Source: Holophagales bacterium
Lineage (GTDB): Bacteria > Acidobacteriota > Holophagae > Holophagales > Holophagaceae
NCBI GenBank assembly: GCA_031256155.1
Contig: JAIRRD010000030.1
Location: 1-6,144, forward strand
DNA length: 6,144 nucleotides
Direction of reading: 5' to 3'
Made by a program: the position numbers and the translations under genes. Positions 1 to 6,144 of the stretch are shown here, in pieces (position 1 is the first letter of the stretch; every line of letters starts with the position of its first letter). The notes below the pieces were generated by a model. It saw nothing but the letters and a program-made list of their open reading frames with translations. It made no database searches and was not told the DNA's origin.

Positions 1-2255
1 TCGTCTGTAATTGAAAGGAAATCCTCGATCAAGTCGCTCACCTTTTGGGGGCTCTCGTGTATGGTGAATTCGTCCCTAGCCGTGACGATGCCGACAGAAT
101 TGACAGGAAACAATTCTGCCACAGAAAATCCGCTGCCATATTCATTCTTCCCTTTGTTCTCTTTCGGCACAAAGAAGTATTCCGGCGCGGATGGAAGAAG
201 CTTCTCAAATGAGACATCTTGCAGGTTTGACTTTCTCAGATATTCATATTTGGCCTCTCGCAGGCCATGCAAATCGTTGTGATAAACATCGGCCAACGTT
301 CCTTTGTCCTTGCGCCCCGTCTTCACAAAGATGTTTATTGAAACGCCCTGCTGTATGTTGAACACGTTTTCGTCTTTTGTGCCGTCCGGGGCTGTCTCTT
401 TCTTTTTTGCGTTGCCATGCAGGTCAATTATATAAATCTTGTCAAAGCTGTTCATCAAGTGCCAGCGCATGCCCCTAAAGGTGGGGTTGTCAATAAAGCC
501 ATGGTTGTTGATATATGCCAATACCCCTTCCTTGTTCTTTTCGATGAAATATTGGCCCAGCCTTATGAACTTTACGTAATCGTCGTTCAGCCACTTTGAA
601 TTGCGCTCCTGCAGCTTTATGTCCATGCCCGGCTCTTTTTTGTAGCGGCCCATCAAGCCCATTATCCACTCGCCCTTGTTCTGGCTCTCGCCGCTGTAGG
701 GCGGGTTCCCGATTACCACCATGACCGGGAGCAACTCTTTGATCTTTTCCGCCTGATCTGCTTCGTCCGTAAGCCACCTATGCAGGCCGGGCAATTGCTC
801 TATCGCCCTTGTGTAAGCTAAAGAATCCGTCAGGAACACGTTCAGCCTCTGGTCGCCTTTGGGGGCGTAGCCCAATTCGGTCAATAAGCGTTCCAGTTCC
901 AAGTGGGCCATAGCGTAGGGCGACATGGACAATTCGAAGCCGTTTAGGCGTGGTATTAAGTGGTCTGCCACGTAATCGCTCCACATGCCGCCGCTAGTGG
1001 ACGATATGGTTTTGTGGATGTGGCGTATGGTTTCTGCCAGAAATGCCCCCGTGCCGGTGGCTGGGTCCAGTATCTGGACTTTGTGCATCTGCTTTGTCAT
1101 TTCCTTTGGTTGCCTAACACCGGGGGGCAAGGCCTGCGGCTTTATGGGTACTGGTATTTTGTCCCATGTGGCTAGGCCGTTGGGCAGGTTGAACTCTGTT
1201 TTCAGTATTTCATCCACGGCCCTGACTATGAAGCCTACCACTGCCGGGGGGGTGTAATACACCCCTCGCTTCTTTCGCAGGTCTGGGTCGTATATCGCCA
1301 GGAAGTTTTCGTAGAAATGGAATATTGGGTCTATATGTTCTCCCAAGCCACCCTTCAATACAGCCTCCATGTCCGTGATCCTGAATACTTCCGTCAGGTC
1401 GTCCACTATCCACGAGATGCGCTTGTCTAGGTCAAAGCCGGCTATGTACTGGAAAAACTTTCTAAGGAATGGGTTTGTCCTTGGTATCAGCTCGGCGGCT
1501 TTTAGGCGGCTGAAGGTTTCTGGGTTTTTGTCGTGGAGGCGTGCGGCGAACATGCCATAGGTGATGGTTTGGGCGTAGAGGTCGGCAAATTCGCTTTCTG
1601 TCAGGCCCTCTATAAGGGCTACTTCAAACACTTTCATCTGGGCCAGAAGTTCGTTGTTCTTGCCTCCCGCTGCGATGGCTTTCAGGAATACGTCTGCCAT
1701 CAGCCTGGCCTTTTCGGCCATATTCTTTGCCAGTTCCAGCGATGAGATGATTGGCTGTGGCTTTGCGTCGCCAAACTGCTGGGCTGTGTGGATGAAGTTT
1801 TCGATATTCTCTTTGGCGGCTTTTATTTTCCCTTCAATGAGTTCGGCCAGCCTGATTTCGTGTACCTTTACACCCTTCCTGAAGAACAGGAAGTTCAGGT
1901 GGTCTGTGAATATGAGGTTGTCCACGTTCTTTTTGTATCTGTCGAATTGGGCTTTGTGGCCTTTGGGCCCTACGTTTATGCCTTCAAGGTCGGGGTCGTC
2001 CAGGTCTTTGGCTTCTATGTAAGCTACGTGGATGTTGTCGGCCTTCCTGAGCAGGGCAATGTCGGGGGCTCCAAAGTCCCTGCGGCCTTGCTCGTTTGAC
2101 GCGGTGAGATTGGCAAGCAGGTTGCCAAATAGCTGCTGGAGGGCAGGGCGATAAGAATGTTCGGTGGGCTTTGGTGTCTTGTATTGGGAGTTGAGCTCGG
2201 CTATGTAAGCGGAAATGGCCTCGCTGTGCTGTTGGTTGTATTTTGCCGCCGCCAT
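1..2255 (-). CDS. Fused restriction-methyltransferase, type ISP/IIG-like, helicase-less (3' end cut off by window edge)
   Basis: Single-chain enzyme expected to methylate adenine N6 in a specific DNA site and to cleave DNA lacking the mark. The frame is open without a stop for 751 codons and runs off the left edge. Visible in order: a PD-(D/E)xK nuclease near the N-terminus (GAPDIAL with D65, then IEAK with E81 and K83); a helical connector, about 150-320; an N6-methyltransferase core with RGVYYTP (330-336), SAM-binding motif I DPATGTGAF (397-405) and catalytic motif IV NPPY (517-520); then blocks typical of the type ISP (LlaBIII-like) C-terminal part, NHGFIDNPTFRGM (584-596) and IIDLHGN (609-615). 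Classical type ISP enzymes have a helicase between nuclease and methyltransferase. None fits in the roughly 240 residues here, so the architecture is closer to type IIG. The ATG at 2255 is preceded by AGAAGAGG only 1 nt away; an in-frame GTG at 2267 is the only alternative, because a TGA lies just upstream. The remainder of the specificity region is missing. Family sure; subtype and target unknown. Confidence 0.9.
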   Translation of the reverse strand, partial: MAAAKYNQQHSEAISAYIAELNSQYKTPKPTEHSYRPALQQLFGNLLANLTASNEQGRRDFGAPDIALLRKADNIHVAYIEAKDLDDPDLEGINVGPKGHKAQFDRYKKNVDNLIFTDHLNFLFFRKGVKVHEIRLAELIEGKIKAAKENIENFIHTAQQFGDAKPQPIISSLELAKNMAEKARLMADVFLKAIAAGGKNNELLAQMKVFEVALIEGLTESEFADLYAQTITYGMFAARLHDKNPETFSRLKAAELIPRTNPFLRKFFQYIAGFDLDKRISWIVDDLTEVFRITDMEAVLKGGLGEHIDPIFHFYENFLAIYDPDLRKKRGVYYTPPAVVGFIVRAVDEILKTEFNLPNGLATWDKIPVPIKPQALPPGVRQPKEMTKQMHKVQILDPATGTGAFLAETIRHIHKTISSTSGGMWSDYVADHLIPRLNGFELSMSPYAMAHLELERLLTELGYAPKGDQRLNVFLTDSLAYTRAIEQLPGLHRWLTDEADQAEKIKELLPVMVVIGNPPYSGESQNKGEWIMGLMGRYKKEPGMDIKLQERNSKWLNDDYVKFIRLGQYFIEKNKEGVLAYINNHGFIDNPTFRGMRWHLMNSFDKIYIIDLHGNAKKKETAPDGTKDENVFNIQQGVSINIFVKTGRKDKGTLADVYHNDLHGLREAKYEYLRKSNLQDVSFEKLLPSAPEYFFVPKENKGKNEYGSGFSVAELFPVNSVGIVTARDEFTIHESPQKVSDLIEDFLSITD

Positions 2256-2349
2256 GCCTCTTCTCACTGGTCAAATCGCATTAGAGCATAGTTTACAGCA
2301 ACTTGCCCGATCTATTGTATTAGTCCGAGGCTGGGAGAATTGAAAACAG

Positions 2350-3195
2350 CTATACAGAATCACTATAAAAGCGCCATCCCGGATAGCGTGCTGATATTTT
2401 TTGAAGAGCCGTATCGCGTTCATCTCTATCCATAAACCTTGCGGCCCAGCAACTGCCAGAACCGCACAACATAGGTTCTCCTCCAACACTAATCAATGCT
2501 TCCCGAACTTGGTGCATGGCGGGGCATACTTTTAATGCTGCGTTTGTTAGATCGTTACGCCAGGGCGGTGCTTCGTTTGCACTCAGGGAGGGGCAGGGGA
2601 GTGTTCTGGATAAATCTTCCTGTGTTAAGGCCTTATAAACTGACGGTGTGCTTACACAAAAGCCTGGATGGAGGATAAACATTGGGGGGAGCGGAATATC
2701 ACGCATCGGGATAACTCTTTGCCCCAGGTCAAGGCCCATTACTGTCCCACCCAATAAAAACAGCGGCACATCACTGCCTAGTTCTGCTGCCAGGCGCAGC
2801 AGTGTGGAGTTTGATAAACCTAACTGAAAGAGTTTATTACCAGCTTTGAGGGCGGCTGCGGCATCTGAAGAGCCTCCCCCAAGACCGGCACTATGAGGAA
2901 TGTTTTTGAATAGTTTTATTTTTGCATTGAGGGTTTTACCTGATTCTTTTTCAAGCAGACGCCAAGCTCTTATTACCAGATTTGATTCGTCAGGCTGCAA
3001 TCCGCCGGAAGCGGGGCCTTCTATCTCCAGGCTCAGCTTTGTGGTCTTGGCAACGTCAGTAGTCAACTCGTCAAAAAGCGATGGCCAATCTTGAAGCACT
3101 GTTGTAACTAATTCAAGAAGATGGAAACCATCCGGACGACGGCCTAAGACGGACAAGAATCTATTGAATTTAGCGGGGGCGGTTTCTTTAATCAT
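2350..3195 (-). CDS. ispE: 4-diphosphocytidyl-2-C-methyl-D-erythritol kinase (IspE)
   Basis: Cytosolic GHMP-family kinase of the MEP (non-mevalonate) isoprenoid pathway; it phosphorylates the 2-hydroxyl of CDP-methylerythritol with ATP. Length 281 aa, normal for the family. Visible: the N-terminal APAKFN motif with K9 and N11, then RRPDGFH (19-25); the GHMP ATP-binding loop GLGGGSSDA (104-112); ELGSDVP (138-144), whose D142 matches the catalytic Asp of E. coli IspE; HPG (176-178); and the C-terminal glycine loop LCGSGSC (243-249). The usual leucine after the first Asn is Arg here (NRFL). The start at 3195 lies 18 bp after the sulfurtransferase stop with no clear Shine-Dalgarno sequence, which suggests translational coupling. 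The gene ends in TAG, and no hairpin with a T-tract follows it. Assignment is firm. Confidence 0.95.
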   Translation of the reverse strand: MIKETAPAKFNRFLSVLGRRPDGFHLLELVTTVLQDWPSLFDELTTDVAKTTKLSLEIEGPASGGLQPDESNLVIRAWRLLEKESGKTLNAKIKLFKNIPHSAGLGGGSSDAAAALKAGNKLFQLGLSNSTLLRLAAELGSDVPLFLLGGTVMGLDLGQRVIPMRDIPLPPMFILHPGFCVSTPSVYKALTQEDLSRTLPCPSLSANEAPPWRNDLTNAALKVCPAMHQVREALISVGGEPMLCGSGSCWAARFMDRDERDTALQKISARYPGWRFYSDSV

Positions 3196-3213
3196 TGAAA
3201 AATTGCGGTGATG

Positions 3214-4035
3214 TCAATGTCTGCACCACTCGCTAAAAGACCCAACGTATAAACTAGCCCCTTCCAATCCGGCCTGGTAAAGTGCCAGAAGTGTGTGGCT
3301 GGCCGTCATTCCGCTTCCGCAGGAGGCTATAACGCGATTTGGAGGAATGCCACCCAGTATTTCCAAATACATTTTTCGCAGTTCTTCCGGTTTTTTAAAA
3401 AATCCGTTCTCTAAGGTTTCTTTAAAAAAAACATTTCTGCTACCCGGAATGCACCCTGCAACTGGATCAATGTGTTCGACCTCACCCCTCCATCTTTCAG
3501 GTGCACGGGAATCCAGAAGCAACCAGTCAGGGGCCTGACGCAGCTTGTTAACTATTTCAATATTTACCGTTGGAAGGAGCCATTCGTTAAATTTAAGTTC
3601 TGATGGCTCTGGTGGTTCAGGTATATCTTCATTTGTTGAAAGACGCGCTTTCATGGCAGCATCCCATCCCCCATCCAGGACAGCCGCTTGAATTCCAGAA
3701 GCTGTGAGCATCCACCAAGCTCTGGATGCACCCTCTGCTCCAGAAGCATCGTCATACGCTATGACAACGCTATCCGGTTGTACTCCCCATGTACGCGGGT
3801 GTCTTTCCCATTTTTCGATCTTAGGAAGCGGATGTCTTCCGCCTGTTGCGGGGTCGTGTCCCGGGTCTGCGGCAGAACTCAAAACGGACTCAATGTCGGC
3901 GTGAAAAGCTCCGTCCAAATGACAAAAATCGTAGTCTTCAGATGAACGGCAATCCAAAAGGATGCAGTTTTTGGGTGTTTTTGAAATGTTTTGGGGTGGT
4001 ATAACAGCGGATGGCTTGCCATTACAAGTGAGCAT
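3214..4035 (-). CDS. Tandem-rhodanese sulfurtransferase, 3-mercaptopyruvate type
   Basis: Two-domain rhodanese-fold enzyme that moves a sulfane sulfur from a donor onto its active-site cysteine and then to an acceptor such as thiol or cyanide. Length 273 aa, usual for thiosulfate/mercaptopyruvate sulfurtransferases. The N-terminal, non-catalytic domain (about 20-135) has LLDCR, the CDGAFHADI-like stretch (HLDGAFHADI, 39-48), a GASRAWWML helix (102-110) and LDGGW. The catalytic domain (about 155-273) has LLLDSRAPERWRGE (172-185), IPGSRN and the active loop CGSGMTA with C239, then the closing GSFSEW signature (265-270). A CGSG loop is characteristic of mercaptopyruvate sulfurtransferases; thiosulfate types have CRKG. 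Oddities: Met where Val is usual in the loop, and C195 where the family normally has His before IPGS. The ATG at 4035 has GAGG 7 nt upstream. It sits between ahcY and ispE in the same direction. Family sure; the physiological donor is inferred. Confidence 0.9.
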   Translation of the reverse strand: MLTCNGKPSAVIPPQNISKTPKNCILLDCRSSEDYDFCHLDGAFHADIESVLSSAADPGHDPATGGRHPLPKIEKWERHPRTWGVQPDSVVIAYDDASGAEGASRAWWMLTASGIQAAVLDGGWDAAMKARLSTNEDIPEPPEPSELKFNEWLLPTVNIEIVNKLRQAPDWLLLDSRAPERWRGEVEHIDPVAGCIPGSRNVFFKETLENGFFKKPEELRKMYLEILGGIPPNRVIASCGSGMTASHTLLALYQAGLEGASLYVGSFSEWCRH

Positions 4036-4042
4036 TTTACTA

Positions 4043-4046
4043 CCTC
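4043..4046 (-). promoter_or_regulatory. Ribosome binding site of the sulfurtransferase gene
   Basis: The minus strand reads GAGGTAGTAAAATG, with GAGG 7 nt before the ATG. It supports the start at 4035 over any upstream codon. Confidence 0.6.
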
Positions 4047-4049
4047 GGT

Positions 4050-4074
4050 AAAGCCTGTTACAGCGATTGGCTTT
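4050..4074 (-). repeat. Short inverted repeat between ahcY and the sulfurtransferase gene
   Basis: On the minus strand AAAGCC is followed 13 nt later by its perfect complement GGCTTT, inside the 51-bp gap and just upstream of the GAGG of the next gene. The stem is only 6 bp and no T-tract follows, so it is not a standard Rho-independent terminator. It could be a weak RNA hairpin that tunes expression of the downstream genes, or chance. A TTGACA hexamer overlaps its upstream edge (4074-4079), but no good -10 box stands at the right distance. Confidence 0.3.
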
Positions 4075-4086
4075 GTCAAGTTTACG

Positions 4087-5493
4087 CTAATACCTGTAAT
4101 ATTCCGGTTTAAAAGGACCTTCAATATTAACGCCAATGTATTTGGCCTGTTCTGGGCGTAGTTTTGTCAGCCTGGCATTAAGTGTTTTTAACTGAAGCCG
4201 TGCCACGTGTTCATCCAAATGTTTTGGCAACGTGTAAACATCAATCGGGTAAGTGTTGGTGTCCCGCTTGGTCCAAAGCTCTATTTGCGCTAGGGTTTGA
4301 TTGGCAAAACTGCTGCTCATTACGTAACTGGGATGACCTGTCGCGCAGCCCAGATTTACCAAACGGCCTTTTGCCAGCAAAATTATGCGCTTTTTGTCAG
4401 AAAAAATCACGTGATCTACTTGTGGTTTGATTTCTTCCCACTCGCACTGCTTTTCCAGACTAGCAACATCAATTTCGCTGTCAAAATGACCAATATTGCA
4501 CACGATTGCCTGATGTTTCATTACTTTCATATGCTCAAACCCAATGACTTTTAAATTTCCGGTGGCGGTCACAAAAATATCAGCCAGCGGCGCGGCTTCC
4601 TCCATTGTTACAACGCGATAACCTTGCATTACCGCTTGAAGAGCACAAATCGGGTCTATTTCTGTGACCCAGACTTGTGCGCACAATGAACTTAATGCCT
4701 GGGCACACCCTTTGCCAACATCGCCAAAACCGCATACAACAGCTATTTTGCCGGCAACCATGACATCGGTCGCACGTTTGATTCCGTCAACCAGAGATTC
4801 TCTGCATCCGTACAAATTATCGAACTTACTCTTGGTAACGCTATCGTTGACATTAATGGCAGGTGCTTTTAGCTCGTCTTTTTTGGCCATTTCATAAAGG
4901 CGGTGGACACCTGTGGTGGTTTCTTCGGTAATACCTTTAATGCCTGCGAGTTGGCGTGAATACCAAGTTGGGTCTGTTTTAAGACAGTTTTTTATGGAAG
5001 CAAACAGAACAGTTGCTTCTTCACTGTCTGGGTTATCCAACACATGTATGTCTTTTTCCGCCTTTGCGCCCAGATGGAGTAAGAGCGTTGCGTCTCCGCC
5101 ATCGTCTAAGATCATGTTGGCTCCACCCTGAAACTCAAAAATCTTGTGGGTGAAATTCCAATACTTTTCTAAAGATTCGCCTTTATATGCAAAAACAGGC
5201 GTGCCTGTTTGAGCTATTGCGGCGGCAGCATGATCCTGGGTGCTGTAAATGTTACAACTGGCCCACCTGACCTCCGCACCGAGTGCTTTCAATGTCTCAA
5301 TGAGAACGGCGGTTTGAATAGTCATATGAAGACTGCCAGCAATCCTGGCCCCCTTCAGCGGCTGTTTTGCGGCGTATTCTTCGCGAATTGCCATTAGGGC
5401 AGGCATCTCGGATTCAGCGATTGTGATTTCTTTTCTTCCCCAGGAGGCGAGAGAGAGATCGTTAATAATGAAATCTTGGTTTTGTTCTGGCAT
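4087..5493 (-). CDS. ahcY: Adenosylhomocysteinase (S-adenosyl-L-homocysteine hydrolase)
   Basis: NAD-dependent cytosolic enzyme that reversibly splits S-adenosylhomocysteine, the product and inhibitor of SAM methyltransferases, into adenosine and homocysteine. Length 468 aa; the excess over the 432-aa human enzyme is explained by the bacterial insert around 145-185. Residues matching the known active site: H56 and T58 in SLHMT, D131 in LDDGGD, E191 in TEETTTG, K221, D225, N226 and C230 in the [11 protein letters not shown] block, H336 in IGHFD, H387 in GHPSYVM, and the C-terminal K462 and Y466 that reach across to the neighbouring subunit's NAD. The Rossmann loop GFGDVGKG is at 255-262. All expected residues are present, so it should be active. 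The ATG at 5493 has GGAG 6 nt upstream and lies 17 bp after the cheZ-like stop, leaving no room for an SAH riboswitch in the immediate leader. Assignment is firm. Confidence 0.97.
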   Translation of the reverse strand: MPEQNQDFIINDLSLASWGRKEITIAESEMPALMAIREEYAAKQPLKGARIAGSLHMTIQTAVLIETLKALGAEVRWASCNIYSTQDHAAAAIAQTGTPVFAYKGESLEKYWNFTHKIFEFQGGANMILDDGGDATLLLHLGAKAEKDIHVLDNPDSEEATVLFASIKNCLKTDPTWYSRQLAGIKGITEETTTGVHRLYEMAKKDELKAPAINVNDSVTKSKFDNLYGCRESLVDGIKRATDVMVAGKIAVVCGFGDVGKGCAQALSSLCAQVWVTEIDPICALQAVMQGYRVVTMEEAAPLADIFVTATGNLKVIGFEHMKVMKHQAIVCNIGHFDSEIDVASLEKQCEWEEIKPQVDHVIFSDKKRIILLAKGRLVNLGCATGHPSYVMSSSFANQTLAQIELWTKRDTNTYPIDVYTLPKHLDEHVARLQLKTLNARLTKLRPEQAKYIGVNIEGPFKPEYYRY

Positions 5494-5499
5494 ACGTGT

Positions 5500-5503
5500 C
5501 TCC
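5500..5503 (-). promoter_or_regulatory. Ribosome binding site of ahcY
   Basis: The minus strand reads GCGGAGACACGTATG, placing GGAG 6 nt before the ahcY ATG within the 17-bp gap after the cheZ-like gene. It supports the start at 5493. Confidence 0.65.
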
Positions 5504-5510
5504 GCAATGT

Positions 5511-6144
5511 CTATTGATGCGCTTTAAACTGAGCAATGATGTCATCTATAGAGCCGGTATCTTTATTTGCGGTAACGTTTGTATTAAAAATGTTGTCCTG
5601 AGTTGCAACATTGCGGTTTTTAAAAACGTCATCTCCTTCTTCCGTGGTTTCTTCTACTTCTTCTTCTTCTTTGATTTTGAAAATTTCTAACAAGCGGTCA
5701 AGCGATTGCCGGAAGTGTTTGAGCAACTGAATGATTTTTTCAATTTTTTGTCTGGTAATATCTTGGAATTGTAGGATGTTGAGTATCTCAAACGCTTCGT
5801 CAGAAACTGACTGAAATATGGATTGTCCCTCTGTTACATCAATTGGTTTAGGTTTAGGGGACACCTGAAGTTCAAATACGTAGTCCAATATCTCTTGCGC
5901 TAATGTTGCGGTTTTCTCACCGTTTTTTGCACGATCCAGAAAATTGTATATTTCGCTGAATATACGTTCATGCCACGTTTTGTTTTCATCAGCACTCTTT
6001 TGAAGTTCTGTGAAAAAACGTCCGGCGTCTTCGGTCTTTGCCATGAGTACATCCAGCCTGTTCATGACGTTTTGTGTGGCCATCTCGGTAGCAGCGGTAA
6101 TGGCATCACGTTGCGCCGCAACTTCTGGAACTTTGCTGGTCTGA
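5511..6144 (-). CDS. cheZ: CheZ-like CheY-P phosphatase (5' end cut off by window edge)
   Basis: Probable chemotaxis phosphatase that dephosphorylates CheY-P and so ends the signal to the flagellar motor. The frame is open to the right edge (210 codons visible), so the ATG at 6083 is probably internal: the residues before it (RDAITAATE) continue the long helix that in CheZ proteins lies upstream of the active site. Numbered from that Met, the diagnostic block [14 protein letters not shown] (104-117) matches the E. coli CheZ segment with D143 and Q147; D108 and Q112 keep the catalytic pair and its spacing, but the intervening Gly is Arg. An acidic linker (about 138-152) follows, then a C-terminal peptide SIDDIIAQF (178-186) resembling the CheZ tail that docks on CheY. 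Overall alpha-helical, with no membrane segment or signal peptide seen. It ends 17 bp before ahcY. The family call rests on short motifs and overall architecture; a CheZ-related protein of other function remains possible. Confidence 0.75.
   Translation of the reverse strand, partial: QTSKVPEVAAQRDAITAATEMATQNVMNRLDVLMAKTEDAGRFFTELQKSADENKTWHERIFSEIYNFLDRAKNGEKTATLAQEILDYVFELQVSPKPKPIDVTEGQSIFQSVSDEAFEILNILQFQDITRQKIEKIIQLLKHFRQSLDRLLEIFKIKEEEEVEETTEEGDDVFKNRNVATQDNIFNTNVTANKDTGSIDDIIAQFKAHQ
5657..5671 (-). repeat. GAA-type trinucleotide run inside the cheZ-like gene
   Basis: Five tandem CTT units on the plus strand (AAG/GAA on the coding strand) encode part of the acidic linker KEEEEV. The run lies in frame between the phosphatase helices and the C-terminal tail, where length changes by replication slippage would be tolerated. 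Confidence 0.6.

Noticed and set aside
490..1413. Minus-strand open frames at 490-777, 778-984 and 1210-1413
   Set aside because: They are out of frame with the continuous 751-codon restriction-methyltransferase frame, which carries all the recognisable motifs.
1654..2099. Plus-strand open frames of about 100-120 codons (1654-2022 and 1788-2099)
   Set aside because: They lie wholly inside the coding frame of the restriction-methyltransferase on the other strand, resemble no known protein and have no ribosome binding site of note.
2318..2345. Minus-strand stretch after ispE resembling a tRNA 3' end (TTCAATTCTCCC then AGCCTCGG), a possible integration site
   Set aside because: The T-stem 5' strand and the matching acceptor 5' strand are absent upstream, no cloverleaf fits between ispE and the next gene, and no second copy is visible to make a repeat pair.
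4036..4086. Promoter for the sulfurtransferase gene based on a perfect TTGACA hexamer at 4074-4079
   Set aside because: No acceptable -10 hexamer is found 16-18 nt downstream. A single hexamer match in a 51-bp gap is weak evidence.
3879..4136. Minus-strand 85-codon frame overlapping the end of ahcY and the start of the sulfurtransferase gene
   Set aside because: It overlaps two firmly identified genes in another frame, and its product has no recognisable features.
1..6144. A new multi-gene defence or other system
   Set aside because: Only one gene has a defence role and the other four are recognisable core or motility functions. No CRISPR-like repeats, reverse transcriptase, integrase, transposase or retron-like RNA was seen on either strand.

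Overview
The window holds five genes, all on the minus strand, so it reads from right to left. In transcription order they are: a CheZ-like chemotaxis phosphatase (running off the right edge), ahcY (adenosylhomocysteinase), a tandem-rhodanese sulfurtransferase of the mercaptopyruvate type, ispE (CDP-methylerythritol kinase) and a fused restriction-methyltransferase of the type ISP/IIG kind (running off the left edge). No convincing RNA gene, insertion sequence, CRISPR array or plus-strand gene was found.

The source is a bacterium using the MEP isoprenoid pathway (ispE), the SAH-hydrolase route of methyl-cycle recycling (ahcY, with the roughly 40-residue insert of the bacterial form) and a CheZ-type phosphatase, so probably motile. 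Together these point to a proteobacterium. Alphaproteobacteria seem plausible from the look of AhcY and CheZ, but that is an impression and not a phylogeny.

Right part (2350-6144): cheZ-like, ahcY, sulfurtransferase and ispE are separated by only 17, 51 and 18 bp and look like one operon of housekeeping and motility genes. AhcY releases homocysteine, and the sulfurtransferase handles sulfur from the cysteine catabolite 3-mercaptopyruvate, so those two may be loosely linked through sulfur amino acid metabolism. CheZ and IspE have no obvious biochemical tie to them.

Left part (1-2255): a single uninterrupted frame of at least 751 codons carries an N-terminal PD-(D/E)xK nuclease, a helical connector, a gamma-type N6-adenine methyltransferase core and the start of a target-recognition region, with no helicase. 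It starts 94 bp after ispE. Its richer GC content and frequent ATA and AGG codons (judged by eye) fit an acquired defence gene placed beside a core operon. It is the main accessory item here. I see no evidence for a new multi-gene system inside the window; any partner genes would lie beyond the left edge.
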